The position numbers and the translations under genes are program-made. From Streptomyces sp. ISL-12 (lineage in GTDB: Bacteria; Actinomycetota; Actinomycetes; Streptomycetales; Streptomycetaceae), in NCBI RefSeq assembly GCF_018614415.1, contig NZ_JAGGOO010000010.1, positions 71,344 to 111,149 on the forward strand: a stretch of 39,806 nt of DNA, given 5' to 3'. Position 1 is the stretch's first letter. Every line of letters starts with the position of its first letter. Below the pieces are notes generated by a model. The model was given only the letters and a program-made list of their open reading frames with translations, was not told the origin of the DNA and searched no databases. Below, piece by piece: positions 15,274-26,456 of this stretch.

Positions 15274-16743
15274 TCAGCGCTCGCGTACGCGGCGGACGGC
15301 GCCGAAGGTGACGAGGGCCAGGGAGACGGTCGCGGCGGCCCATCCGGCGCCGTCGTCCGGATCGGCGTCCGCCAGGATGCCCGCGGCGAGCAGGGCGAAG
15401 AAGGCGCCCGCGGTCAGCGGGCCGGTGCCGGGCGGCAGGGGCGCCGCCGTACGCCGGCGTCTGCGCGGGAGCCAGAGGCGGAGGAGTTCCGCGGTGGCCG
15501 CCAGGGCGAGGAGCCGTGTTCCGGCCCTGAACCACGCGGGTGCCGTGGCGTCCGGCTCGCCCACGCCCAGGAGCGCGGTGAGGCCGAGGAAGACGATCGG
15601 GATCAGCCACAGGAGGCTCGGGCGGGGGTGGGGGCCGGCGGGCGGTGCGTACTGGTACGCCCTGTCCGTCTGGTCCGTCTGGTCCGTCTGGTCCGTCTGG
15701 TCCGTCTGGTCCGTCTGGTCCGTCTGGTCCGTCTGGTCCGCCTGGTCTGTATGGTCCGTCTGGTTCACCGCTGACGGAACCGGCGTACCAACAGGCGGCC
15801 CCTCCGGTGCCGGGCGCAGGGCGCGCGTCTGTGCGCGTCGGAGGCGGCCGCCGATGCCGTCGTCGCCGTACCGGTCGCGGTGGGCCGCCAGCTGCGCCTG
15901 GAGGTCGCGCAGCTGCTCGGCCATCGCGTCGAACTCCGCGCGCCGTTCGGCCGCCCGGTCCGCCGCCGCGCGGTGGCCGCCGGCGAGCCGGTCCAGCGTC
16001 GCGGCGTAGTCCTGTCCGGCCTCGGCGCGGGCGGCCTCGGCGGTGCGCGGCACCTCGGCGAGTTCCGCGCGCAGACGGGCGCGTCCGGTCTCGATGATCT
16101 CGGCGATGCGGTGCCGCTCGTCCGGCGGCAGGGTGCGGGGAGCCCGGGCCTCGGCGCGGGCCACGGCGGACTCGCGCCACGCCATGAGCGGCCGGCCGCG
16201 GTGCTCGCCGATGCCGTTGATGTGGACCCGGCCGCCCTGGGTGCGGTGGATGTAGAGGACCTGGCCGCCCCGGCCGCCCGGCGCCTTGCCCCAGCTGACG
16301 CGGTCGAAGTCCGCCGCCGTCCGGATGCCGTGGGCGGCCAGGTCGCGGACCAGTCCGGTGCCGATGCCGTTGATCTCGCGGGCGTCGAGGCGGGTGCCGC
16401 TGAGCGCGCGGGCGACGGACTCCCGGCGCAGTACCGCGAGGGCGCGCTGCTCCTGGCTCTGCTGCTTGCCGTCCAGCCCGGCGAGCTGCCGGGTCAGGGA
16501 GCCTTCCTGGCGTGCCCGCCGGGCCTCGACGCGGCGCACTGCCTTGGCGTGCGCGGCGGCGGCGCGGTCGAGGTCGCGTTTCTCACGGTTGAGGCGACGC
16601 CGGTCGGCGATCTCGAAGGCGGGGCGCTTGCCGAGGAGGCGGCGCAGGGCGCGGACGGACTCGACGAGACGGCGGCGCTCGGCGCGCACCTCGGTGAGGG
16701 AGGGGGCGGGGCCGTCCCGCCGGGTGGTGGTGCTGTGGGTCAA
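15274..16743 (-). CDS. Coiled-coil / helix-hairpin-helix protein with C-terminal membrane segments
   Basis: A 489-residue protein of unknown function. Residues about 15-110 are strongly charged and helical (probable coiled coil). Residues about 118-155 hold a helix-hairpin-helix-like DNA-binding motif (REINGIGTGLVRDLAAHGIRTAADFDRV). A second coiled-coil stretch follows at about 195-290, then a low-complexity Gln-Thr-Asp repeat encoded by a 9-bp tandem repeat. The C terminus has hydrophobic segments (LLWLIPIVFLGLTALLGV, AGAFFALLAAGILADA and AATVSLALVTFGAV). It may tie DNA or a nucleoprotein to the membrane; that is inference. The start is a TTG at 16743 with weak support; an internal GTG near residue 19 or 27 is possible. 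Confidence 0.7.
   Translation of the reverse strand: MTHSTTTRRDGPAPSLTEVRAERRRLVESVRALRRLLGKRPAFEIADRRRLNREKRDLDRAAAAHAKAVRRVEARRARQEGSLTRQLAGLDGKQQSQEQRALAVLRRESVARALSGTRLDAREINGIGTGLVRDLAAHGIRTAADFDRVSWGKAPGGRGGQVLYIHRTQGGRVHINGIGEHRGRPLMAWRESAVARAEARAPRTLPPDERHRIAEIIETGRARLRAELAEVPRTAEAARAEAGQDYAATLDRLAGGHRAAADRAAERRAEFDAMAEQLRDLQAQLAAHRDRYGDDGIGGRLRRAQTRALRPAPEGPPVGTPVPSAVNQTDHTDQADQTDQTDQTDQTDQTDQTDQTDQTDRAYQYAPPAGPHPRPSLLWLIPIVFLGLTALLGVGEPDATAPAWFRAGTRLLALAATAELLRLWLPRRRRRTAAPLPPGTGPLTAGAFFALLAAGILADADPDDGAGWAAATVSLALVTFGAVRRVRER
15664..15762. repeat. 9-bp tandem repeat, 11 copies, coding for Gln-Thr-Asp
   Basis: The unit GTCCGTCTG is repeated without interruption: eight exact copies at 15664-15735, two variants (GTCCGCCTG at 15736, GTCTGTATG at 15745) and a final exact copy at 15754. 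It is in frame on the minus strand and adds three residues per copy to the coiled-coil protein. Exact identity suggests recent expansion. Confidence 0.95.
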
Positions 16744-16925
16744 CGGGGTCTCTCAGCGGATGGTGAGCCGGGAGCCGTGACCCCGGGCGGAGCGCGGGCT
16801 GCCCAGGGACTGCATGGACGCGCACAGATCGACTCGAACGCCGGTGAAAAGGTTGTACGCGGGGCCGAAAGGTCTTCAGGGGGCCACTGATCAGGGCATA
16901 CAGGTTTAATGCATATGATGCGCAA

Positions 16926-17462
16926 GTGCGCGAACACCACTACAGCATCCGTCCGGCGACCCCTGGCGACCTCGACGCCGCCCGAGCCGTCATGCTCGAC
17001 ACCGTCTACCGCGACTTCGGCAGCGGGTACGTGCCCCGGTGGCACCGCGACATCATCGATCTGGACGGCGCCTATCTCACGCCCGCGCGGCACACGCTCG
17101 TCGTCGCCGTGGACGAGGCGGGGGAGGTCGTCGCGACCGGGGCGCTCGACAGCCGGGGGCCCGTGCACCCGCCGAACCCCGCGCACGTCGCCGAGAAGTA
17201 CCCCTCGGGCGTGACGGCGCAGTTGCGGCGCGTCTACGTGCGGCCCGAGCACCGGCGGCGCGGACTGGCGCGGCGGATCGTCGACGAACTGCTCGCCTTC
17301 GCCGCCGCCGACGGCGGGTACCGGGCCGTCTACCTGCACACCGACCCCGCCGTCACCGGCGCCGAGCCCTTCTGGAGATCGCTCGCCAAGGTGGTGCACG
17401 ACGAGCGGGAGGACGCCGGCGGGGGACAGGGGATCGTGCACTTCGACGTCCCCATGCCCTGA
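16926..17462 (+). CDS. GNAT-family N-acetyltransferase
   Basis: A 178-residue GNAT acetyltransferase. The acetyl-CoA motif A is clear (LRRVYVRPEHRRRGLARRIVDELL, Q/RxxGxG/A type, about residues 99-122), with the preceding beta strands (LVVAVDEAGEVVATGALDS). GTG 16926 is the only sensible start in frame. A TATGAT box lies at 16914-16919, close enough to the GTG that the promoter assignment is doubtful. Its stop codon lies in the first unit of an 11-bp repeat array. The acceptor substrate is unknown. Confidence 0.9.
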   Translation: MREHHYSIRPATPGDLDAARAVMLDTVYRDFGSGYVPRWHRDIIDLDGAYLTPARHTLVVAVDEAGEVVATGALDSRGPVHPPNPAHVAEKYPSGVTAQLRRVYVRPEHRRRGLARRIVDELLAFAAADGGYRAVYLHTDPAVTGAEPFWRSLAKVVHDEREDAGGGQGIVHFDVPMP

Positions 17463-17503
17463 CCATGTCCTGACCATGGGGTGACCATGGGGTGACTGTG
17501 TTC
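17460..17503. repeat. Four 11-bp tandem repeats upstream of the ABC transporter genes
   Basis: TGACCATGTCC (17460), TGACCATGGGG (17471 and 17482) and TGACTGTGTTC (17493) follow one another exactly, with a period of one DNA turn. The first unit contains the TGA stop of the acetyltransferase. The array abuts the palindrome at 17503-17521, so it may belong to the same control region. Confidence 0.8.
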
Positions 17504-17521
17504 GTGGAAATGGTTTCCACG
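17503..17521 (+). promoter_or_regulatory. Zur-like inverted repeat ahead of the ABC transporter operon
   Basis: CGTGGAAA-TGG-TTTCCACG is a perfect inverted repeat with eight-base arms, 73 bases before the lipoprotein ATG. Its core follows the TGRAAATGRTTTYCA layout of Streptomyces Zur boxes (recalled consensus close to TGAAAATGATTTTCA), with symmetrical G/C replacements. Zinc control would fit a metal/metallophore importer, but another regulator is possible. Confidence 0.5.
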
Positions 17522-17594
17522 TAGGCTTGACCCCGCACCACCGCCACCCACCGCCACCCGTCCGACCTGCCCGAATCCGATCGAACCGAGGACC

Positions 17595-19094
17595 ATGCGT
17601 TCCCACCGCCGCCTTCGGCTGCTCGCCCCCTTCCTGCTCCTTCCGCTGATAGCCGGCTGCTTCTCCTCGGGCGGCGGCTCGGACTCCGGGTCCGGCGACG
17701 GTGACGGCTCCCGGCTGCGGGTCGCGCTCGCCTTCCCGCCCGCCGAGAACCTCTCGCCGTACGGTGCCGACGCCACCCTCCTCAGCCGGCTCGGCGTCAC
17801 CGAGGGACTGACCTCGCTGGACGCGAACGGCAGCGCCGCGCCCGCGCTCGCCGCGTCCTGGCAGCAGAAGAACAGCAGGACGTGGGAGTTCACGCTGCGG
17901 GAGGCCGCCTTCCAGGACGGCACGGAGGTCACCCCGGCCGCCGTCGCGGACTCCCTCGCGCACGCCGTCGAGGCGGAGCCCGCGCCCGCCGCCCTGTCCG
18001 GCGTCGGCCTCACCGCGAAGACCGGCGGCGACCGGACGGTCACCGTCACCACCGACGAGCCCGACCCCGTACTCCCGCTCCGGCTCTCCAGCCCCTCCCT
18101 CGCCATCCTCTCCGCGAAGGCGTACAAGGCGAGCGACAAGGTCGATCCGGTCGGGACCGCCACCGGGCCCTTCGAGATCACCAAGGTGAACGGGACCACC
18201 TCCGCCGCCCTCGACCGGTTCGACGACTACTGGGGCGGCCGGGCCCAGGCCAGCGGCATCGACGCCCGCTTCATCGCCGACGGCACCGCCCGCGCCAACG
18301 CCCTGCGGACGGGCGAACTGGACATCGCCGAGGCCGTGCCCGTCTCCCAGGCCGCGACCCTGGACCAGGGGACCCGGCGCGACACCGCCACCACCCGCAC
18401 CACCAGCCTCCTCCTCAACGCCTCCTCCGGCCCCCTCAAGGACGCCGGACTGCGGGCCGCCGCCCGCGCCGCGATCGACACCTCCGTCTTCGCCAAGGAT
18501 GTGTACGAGGGGTACGGCGACGCCGCCGCCGGGATCTACGGGCCCGCCGTGACCTGGGCGGAGGGCAAGCGGGAGAAGCCGGCCGGGCGCGCCGCCGCGA
18601 AGAAGGCCGACGGGCGGACCATCACCCTCGCCACCTACGACAACCGGCCCGAGCTGCCGGAGGTCGCCCAGGTGGTGAAGGAGCAGCTGGAGAAGGCCGG
18701 GTTCACGGTGAAGCTCACCGTGCGCGAGTACTCGCGGCTGGAGAGCGACGCCCTGGACGGGAAGTTCGACGCGTTCGTCCTCGCCCGCAACACCCTCCTC
18801 GACACGGGCGACCCGGTCTCCATCCTCGCCAGCGACTACACCTGCGACGGCGACTTCAACATCGCCCAGCTCTGCGACAAGGACGTCGACCAGGCGGTCG
18901 CGGACGCCGAGCAGGTCGCCGACACCGACAAGCGGCGCGCCGCCGCCATGACCGCCGAGGCCCGCGTCCTCGGGACCGACGCGGTGGTGCCGCTCGTCCA
19001 CCAGCGGATCATCACCGGTGTCGCCGACGGCGTCCAGGGTGTCGTCCTCGACCCCTACGAGCGCACCCTCGTCGGCACGGGAACGCGGCGCTGA
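17595..19094 (+). CDS. ABC transporter substrate-binding lipoprotein (SBP family 5)
   Basis: A 499-residue extracytoplasmic solute-binding protein of the peptide/nickel family. The N terminus is a lipoprotein signal peptide with lipobox LIAGC (lipid-modified Cys22), followed by a Gly/Ser linker. The family pattern is clear: LSPYGADATLLSRLGVTEGLTSLD, LAASWQQKNSRTWEFTLREAAFQDG, TGPFEI, DYWGG and DGTARANALRTGELDI. Such proteins capture oligopeptides, nickel or metal-chelator complexes. It leads an operon with a fused permease three bases downstream and an MFS transporter. The palindrome at 17503-17521 suggests metal control. Ligand not determinable. Confidence 0.92.
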   Translation: MRSHRRLRLLAPFLLLPLIAGCFSSGGGSDSGSGDGDGSRLRVALAFPPAENLSPYGADATLLSRLGVTEGLTSLDANGSAAPALAASWQQKNSRTWEFTLREAAFQDGTEVTPAAVADSLAHAVEAEPAPAALSGVGLTAKTGGDRTVTVTTDEPDPVLPLRLSSPSLAILSAKAYKASDKVDPVGTATGPFEITKVNGTTSAALDRFDDYWGGRAQASGIDARFIADGTARANALRTGELDIAEAVPVSQAATLDQGTRRDTATTRTTSLLLNASSGPLKDAGLRAAARAAIDTSVFAKDVYEGYGDAAAGIYGPAVTWAEGKREKPAGRAAAKKADGRTITLATYDNRPELPEVAQVVKEQLEKAGFTVKLTVREYSRLESDALDGKFDAFVLARNTLLDTGDPVSILASDYTCDGDFNIAQLCDKDVDQAVADAEQVADTDKRRAAAMTAEARVLGTDAVVPLVHQRIITGVADGVQGVVLDPYERTLVGTGTRR

Positions 19095-19097
19095 GCC

Positions 19098-20891
19098 GTG
19101 CGGCAGCAGGTGACGGCCGCCGCGTGGCGGGTACTGCTCGCGGCCGGGCTGGTGTGCGGGATCGGGCTGCTGCCCTGGCTCACCCGCACCGACCCCGCGC
19201 TGACCGTCCTCAAGGCGCGGTCGGCCGAGCGGGACCCCACCCCCGAGGTGCTGGCGGCCGTCCGCGAGCAGCTCGGGCTCGGTGACGGCCCGCTGCCGCT
19301 GCTCGGGAAGTGGCTGGGCGGACTGCTGCGCGGGGACGCCGGGCAGTCCTGGATCTCCGGGACCGACGTGCTGCCCGGCGTGCTCCAGGCGCTGGGCGTG
19401 TCGGTGCTGCTGATGGCGGTGGCGCTGGTGGTCGCCGTTCTCACCGCCGGCGCGGTCTGCGCCCGTACGCTCCGGCTGGGCGCGCGGCGCCGGCTCGACG
19501 GCCGGCGTTCCCGCGGCACGGTCTCCGCGATGGTCGCCGCGCTCCCCGAGTTCCTCCTCGCCTCCGTGCTCGCCACCGTCGTCGGCGTCCAGCTCGGCTG
19601 GCTGCCCGCGCTCGGCTGGTACGGGCCGCAGTACACGCTGCTGCCCGCGCTCGCCCTCGGCCTGCCCGCCGGGGCGGTCCTCGGCCGGCTCCTCGACGAC
19701 CTGCTGCCCGGCGCCTTCGCCGAGCCGTGGGCGCTGGCCGCCGCCGCCCGCGGACTGACCGGCCGGCGCATCGCCCGGCAGGCCGTACGCCGCTGCGTGC
19801 CCGCGCTGCTGCCCAACTTCGGCCTGTTCGTCGTCGGCCTGACCGGCGGGGCCGTCGCAGTCGAGCAGATCTTCGACATCCCCGGCCTGGGCCGCACCAC
19901 CCTCCAGGCCGCCCTCGCCCAGGACCTGCCCGTCCTCCAGGCCGGCACCCTCGCCCTGGTGCTGCTCGCCGCCCTCGCCACCGGCGGCGCCCGGCTCGCC
20001 GCCCACCTGCTCACCGGGCCCGCCCTGCGCGACGGCGCCCTGTCCACCCTGCACCGGCCCACCCCGCCCGCCCGCGGCCCGCTGCCGCTGGGCCTGGCCG
20101 CCGTACTCCTCGCGGTCGTCGCGCTCGGCCTGCCCCGCGACCCCCTCGCCGTCGAGACCGGCGCCCGGCTCAACCCGCCCTCCCTCGCCCACCCCTTCGG
20201 CACCGACTCCCTCGGCCGCGACCTGCTCGCCCGGGTCGGTCACGGCGCCCTGTCCACCCTGCTGCTCGCCCTCACCATCAGCGCCGCCGCACTGGTCGCG
20301 GGCGTCCTGCTCGGCCTCGTCCCCCGGATCTCCGGGCCGCTGGTGGACACCGTCAACGCCGTCCCGCCGGTCCTGCTCGCCCTCCTCGTCACCGCCGTCG
20401 CGGGCAGCGGCACCGCCACCCCCGTCCTCGCCGTCACCGCCGTCGCCTGGGCCCCGCTGGCCGCGCACACCGCCGCCCTGCTCCGGCAGGAACGCGCCAC
20501 CCTGCACGTCCTGGCCACCCGGGGGATCGGCGCGGGCCGCTGGTACCTGCTGCGCCGCGAACTCCTGCCCGCCGTCCTGCCGCCCGTGCTCCGGCACGCC
20601 CTGATCCGGCTGCCCGGCGTCGCCCTCGCCCTCGCCTCGCTCGGCTTCCTCGGCCTCGGCGCCCAGCCGCCGTCCCCCGAGTGGGGCCTGCTGCTCTCCG
20701 AGAACCAGCCCTACGCCGAACGCGCCCCCTGGGCCGTCCTCGCCCCCGCCGTCGTCCTCGCCCTGCTCGGGGCGCTGGCCGTCACCGCCGCCGGGGGCGT
20801 ACGCCTGCCCCGCCGACGCCGTACGCACCGTACGGACACCCCGGAGACCGCCACCCCGGAGACGGCCAAGGAACTGGTGGGGGCGAGGTGA
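19098..20891 (+). CDS. Fused ABC transporter permease (DppB-DppC type)
   Basis: A 597-residue fusion of the two inner-membrane permeases that are usually separate genes. The N-terminal half is DppB-like, with an EAA loop in AAAARGLTGRRIARQAVRRC and the following GAVAVEQIFDIPGLGRT. The C-terminal half is DppC-like, with PFGTDSLGRDLLARVGHGA and an EAA loop LATRGIGAGRWYLLRRELLP followed by SLGFLGLGAQPPSPEWG. The GTG at 19098 follows the lipoprotein stop by three bases; its own stop overlaps the MFS start by four. No ATP-binding subunit gene lies in the window, so the ATPase must be encoded elsewhere. Confidence 0.92.
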   Translation: MRQQVTAAAWRVLLAAGLVCGIGLLPWLTRTDPALTVLKARSAERDPTPEVLAAVREQLGLGDGPLPLLGKWLGGLLRGDAGQSWISGTDVLPGVLQALGVSVLLMAVALVVAVLTAGAVCARTLRLGARRRLDGRRSRGTVSAMVAALPEFLLASVLATVVGVQLGWLPALGWYGPQYTLLPALALGLPAGAVLGRLLDDLLPGAFAEPWALAAAARGLTGRRIARQAVRRCVPALLPNFGLFVVGLTGGAVAVEQIFDIPGLGRTTLQAALAQDLPVLQAGTLALVLLAALATGGARLAAHLLTGPALRDGALSTLHRPTPPARGPLPLGLAAVLLAVVALGLPRDPLAVETGARLNPPSLAHPFGTDSLGRDLLARVGHGALSTLLLALTISAAALVAGVLLGLVPRISGPLVDTVNAVPPVLLALLVTAVAGSGTATPVLAVTAVAWAPLAAHTAALLRQERATLHVLATRGIGAGRWYLLRRELLPAVLPPVLRHALIRLPGVALALASLGFLGLGAQPPSPEWGLLLSENQPYAERAPWAVLAPAVVLALLGALAVTAAGGVRLPRRRRTHRTDTPETATPETAKELVGAR

Positions 20892-22144
20892 CCGCGACCC
20901 CCGCCGGCGCGCTCCGCACGGCCTCCGGCCGCACCCGGCTCTCCCCGCTCCTGCGCCTGCTCGTCCTCACCCAACTCGCCTTCAACGTCGGCTTCTACGC
21001 CGTGCTGCCCTTCCTCGCCGAACACCTCGGTCAGGGCATCGGCATGGCGGGGTGGCTGGTCGGGTTCGTGCTGGGGCTGCGCACCTTCAGCCAGCAGGGG
21101 CTGTTCGTGGTCGGCGGGGCCCTCGCCGACCGGTACGGCATCCGGCCCGTCGTCCTCGCCGGGTGCCTGCTGCGGATCGCCGGGTTCGTCTGGCTCGGGT
21201 ACGCCGACGCCACCTGGTCCGTCGTCACGGCCGTCCTGCTCATCGGGTTCGCCGCCGCGCTGTTCTCGCCCGCCGTCGAGTCGGAGGTGGCCCGGCAGGC
21301 CGTGCTGTGGGAGGAGGAGAGCGGCGAGGACCGCACCCGGGTGCTCGCGCTGTTCACGGTCGCCGGGCAGGCCGGGGCGTTCGTGGGACCGCTGCTCGGC
21401 GCGCTGCTGCTCGGCGTCGACTTCCGCACCGCCTGCCTGGCCGGCGCCGGGATCTTCGTCCTGGTCCTCGCCGGCCACGCCTGGCTGCTCCCGCAGCGCG
21501 TCCCCGGCCGGGCCCGCGTCCGCGCCGAGGGCGGCGCGCGGCTGCTGCTGCGCAACCGGCCCTTCCTGGCCCTGTGCTGCGCGTACGGCGCCTACCTCCT
21601 CGCCTACAACCAGTTCTACCTGGCGCTGCCCGCCGAGGTGGAGCGGGCGGCCGGTTCCCAGTCGCCGCTGGCCTGGCTGTTCGCGCTGTCCTCGCTGCTG
21701 GTCGTGACCGCCCAACTGCCCGTCACCCGCTGGTCGGGCCGGCGGCTGACCCCGCGCCGGTCCATGACGGTGGGCCTGGCGCTGGTCGCGGCCGGGTTCG
21801 CGGCGGTGGCGGCGGCCCGCCCCGCCGACTGGACCGGCACGGCCGGGCTGCTGCCCGCCGCCGCCTTCGTCGTCCTGCTCACCCTCGGCCAGATGCTGGT
21901 CGCGCCCGTCGCCCGGGCCTGGGTCCCCGACCTCGCGGAGGACGGCCGGCTCGGCCTGTACACGGGCGCGCTGTCCTCGGTCTCCGGGCTGATCGTGCTC
22001 CTCGGCAGTTCCCTCACCGGCTCCCTGCTGGACAGCGGACTGCCGGCGGCGGTGCCGTGGCTGGTGCTGGCCGCGGTGCCGGTGGCGGCGGCGGTGCTGC
22101 TGCCCCGCCCGCGGAGGGCGACCGGCGCCGGTACGGCCGCCTGA
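20888..22144 (+). CDS. MFS transporter (MdtH/DHA1-like)
   Basis: A 418-residue major facilitator superfamily protein with about twelve membrane helices. The loop 2-3 motif is GGALADRYGIRPV, and the half-repeat continues with LLIGFAAALFSPAVESEVARQ. Such proteins mostly export small molecules. GTG 20888 overlaps the permease stop (GTGA), so it belongs to the importer operon. An importer plus MFS exporter under a Zur-like site recalls metallophore systems (export of the free ligand, import of the metal complex), but no metallophore biosynthesis gene is beside it. The 3' 529 bases are antisense to the extended end of the CDP-alcohol phosphotransferase frame. Confidence 0.9.
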   Translation: MTATPAGALRTASGRTRLSPLLRLLVLTQLAFNVGFYAVLPFLAEHLGQGIGMAGWLVGFVLGLRTFSQQGLFVVGGALADRYGIRPVVLAGCLLRIAGFVWLGYADATWSVVTAVLLIGFAAALFSPAVESEVARQAVLWEEESGEDRTRVLALFTVAGQAGAFVGPLLGALLLGVDFRTACLAGAGIFVLVLAGHAWLLPQRVPGRARVRAEGGARLLLRNRPFLALCCAYGAYLLAYNQFYLALPAEVERAAGSQSPLAWLFALSSLLVVTAQLPVTRWSGRRLTPRRSMTVGLALVAAGFAAVAAARPADWTGTAGLLPAAAFVVLLTLGQMLVAPVARAWVPDLAEDGRLGLYTGALSSVSGLIVLLGSSLTGSLLDSGLPAAVPWLVLAAVPVAAAVLLPRPRRATGAGTAA

Positions 22145-22866
22145 GCCGCACCGGCCCGGGAGGTGCGCCGCAGCCAGAGCACGTCCCGGCCGAACGACCA
22201 CACCAGCAGACCCAGCGCCGTCAGCACCAGTCCCGTGTTCACCGCGTGCGGGAGCAGTTCCGCGCCCGCCGTCAGCAGCAGGACGCCTTGCAGCGCGGCC
22301 ACCGTCTTGCGGGCCCGGCTCGGCGGCAGTGGCGCCGACAGCCAGGGCCGGACGCGGGCGGCGCCGACGAAGACGTAGCGCATCGCGCCGATCAGCAGCA
22401 CCCACGGGCCCAGTCGGACGGACACGTACACGCTGAGGACCAGGATCAGGAACGCGTCCACCTCCATGTCGAAGCGGGCGCCCAGGGGGGTGGAGGTGCC
22501 GGTGCGGCGGGCGACGTGGCCGTCGACGCCGTCCAGGAGCAGCGCCACGGCGGTCAGGCCGACCAGCAGGGAGACGGGCGGCGCGGCGCGGAAGGAGTCC
22601 GCGACCAGGGCCGTGACGGCACCGACCAGGCCGGCCCGGCCGAGGGTGACGCGGTTGGCCGGGCCGAAGACGGCCGGGCGGGTGCGGTGCAGGGCCCGGG
22701 AGAGCACCGCCCAGGTGGCGCACGCGAAGACGAGCCCGGTCAGCCAGCCGGCCGGACCCATGCCGTGCGCCGCGCCGAGCAGCGCCAGCAGCAGGACCTG
22801 CGCACCCGCGCCGGCGGCGGTCTCCCACCGCACGGGACGGGCGTCGTACATGTCGTTCAGGGCCAC
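21616..22866 (-). CDS. CDP-alcohol phosphatidyltransferase with long C-terminal extension
   Basis: A membrane enzyme that transfers a phospho-alcohol between CMP and an alcohol acceptor. The signature is complete: D112-G-V-D115-G-x2-A119-R120, then G129, D133 and D137. Around it are about six hydrophobic segments ending near residue 240, which is the usual family length. The frame stays open for another ~175 Ser/Ala/Thr-rich residues and runs antisense through the MFS gene, stopping only at 21616; the tail may be a stop-loss extension rather than functional protein. GTG 22866 has GGAGG eight bases upstream (ATG 22851 is an alternative). It diverges from the dehydrogenase operon. A role in making a lipid-linked product with those genes is inference. 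Confidence 0.82.
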   Translation of the reverse strand: MALNDMYDARPVRWETAAGAGAQVLLLALLGAAHGMGPAGWLTGLVFACATWAVLSRALHRTRPAVFGPANRVTLGRAGLVGAVTALVADSFRAAPPVSLLVGLTAVALLLDGVDGHVARRTGTSTPLGARFDMEVDAFLILVLSVYVSVRLGPWVLLIGAMRYVFVGAARVRPWLSAPLPPSRARKTVAALQGVLLLTAGAELLPHAVNTGLVLTALGLLVWSFGRDVLWLRRTSRAGAAQAAVPAPVALRGRGSSTAAATGTAASTSHGTAAGSPLSSREPVRELPRSTISPETEDSAPVYRPSRPSSARSGTQARATGATSIWPRVSRTTKAAAGSSPAVPVQSAGRAAATAANPAATSARPTVMDRRGVSRRPDQRVTGSWAVTTSSEDSANSQASGDWEPAARSTSAGSAR

Positions 22867-22888
22867 CGAACATCCTCCGGCCGTGTGA

Positions 22889-25613
<2,725 letters not shown>

Positions 25614-25617
<4 letters not shown>

Positions 25618-26456
25618 GGCGGACGGAGGCGGCGGCCGAGGCGGTCCGCTATCCCCCCGAGTGGCTGCGGCTGCGCGAGCCCGCCGACGCCGCCGCGCGC
25701 GCCCGGGAGCTGCTGGAACCACTCCGGGCCGCGCGGCCGGCCGGTCCGCCGGCCATCCACGACGTGGGCTGCGGCACCGGCTCGATGGGCCGCTGGCTCG
25801 CCCCGCTGCTCGACGGGCCCCAGCACTGGACCCTGCACGACCGCGACCCCTACCTGCTGCACTTCGCCTCCGCCGACCCCCCGCGCGCCGCCGCCGACGG
25901 CAGCCCGGTCACCGTGGAGACCCGGCGGGGTGACATCGGCCGGCTCACCCCGGACGCCCTGCGCGGGGCGTCCCTGGTCACGGCGTCCGCGCTCCTCGAC
26001 GTCCTCACCGCCGACGAGGTCGCCACCCTCGCCGCCGCCTGCGCCGGAGCCGGCTGCGCGGCGCTGCTGACCCTCTCCGTCGCCGGACGCGTCGAACTGG
26101 CCCCCGCGCACCCGCTGGACGCCGAGATCGCCGCGGCCTTCGACGCCCATCAGCGGCGCAGCGGCCTGCTCGGCCCGGACGCGGTGGCGGTCGCCACGGA
26201 CGCCTTCGCCGCGCACGGCGCCACGGTCCACGTACGGCCGAGCCCCTGGCGGCTGGGCCCCGACGAGGCCGCGCTCACCGAGCGGTGGCTGCGCGGCTGG
26301 GCCGGTGCGGCCATGGAACAGCGGCCCACGCTGCGCGGACCGGCCGCGCGGTACCTGGCCGAGCGCCTCGCGGCCTGCCGCGCCGGGGAGTTGGCGGTGA
26401 CCGTCCACCACGACGACCTGCTGGCGCTGGGCCGGCCGGCGGGCGGTGACACGTGA
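25614..26456 (+). CDS. SAM-dependent class I methyltransferase
   Basis: A 280-residue methyltransferase. Motif I is IHDVGCGTGSMGRWLAPLL (about residues 48-66), the ribose-binding acidic position follows in WTLHDRDP, and the later strands appear in RRGDIGRLT and ASLVTASALLDVLT. It overlaps the glycosyltransferase stop (ATGA) and its own stop overlaps the flippase-like gene, so it sits in the middle of a tightly coupled operon. It probably methylates the glycosylated or pterin-like intermediate; the acceptor atom is unknown. Confidence 0.9.

Noticed and set aside
15664..15762. Tandem repeat considered as a CRISPR or iteron array
   Set aside because: Units are 9 bp, contiguous without spacers, in frame within a coding sequence.
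17503..17521. Reading the palindrome as a rho-independent terminator of the acetyltransferase gene
   Set aside because: The loop would be only three bases and no U tract follows; symmetry and position favour an operator.
16740..20828. A very long open frame on the minus strand across the acetyltransferase, lipoprotein and permease genes
   Set aside because: It is rich in Gly, Asp, Glu and Arg with no family motif, and lies antisense to four clearly coding genes; it is a high-GC shadow.
20711..22873. Another long minus-strand frame over the MFS and CDP-alcohol phosphotransferase genes
   Set aside because: Frame-shifted shadow; the phosphotransferase signature DGxxAR...D...D is in a different frame.
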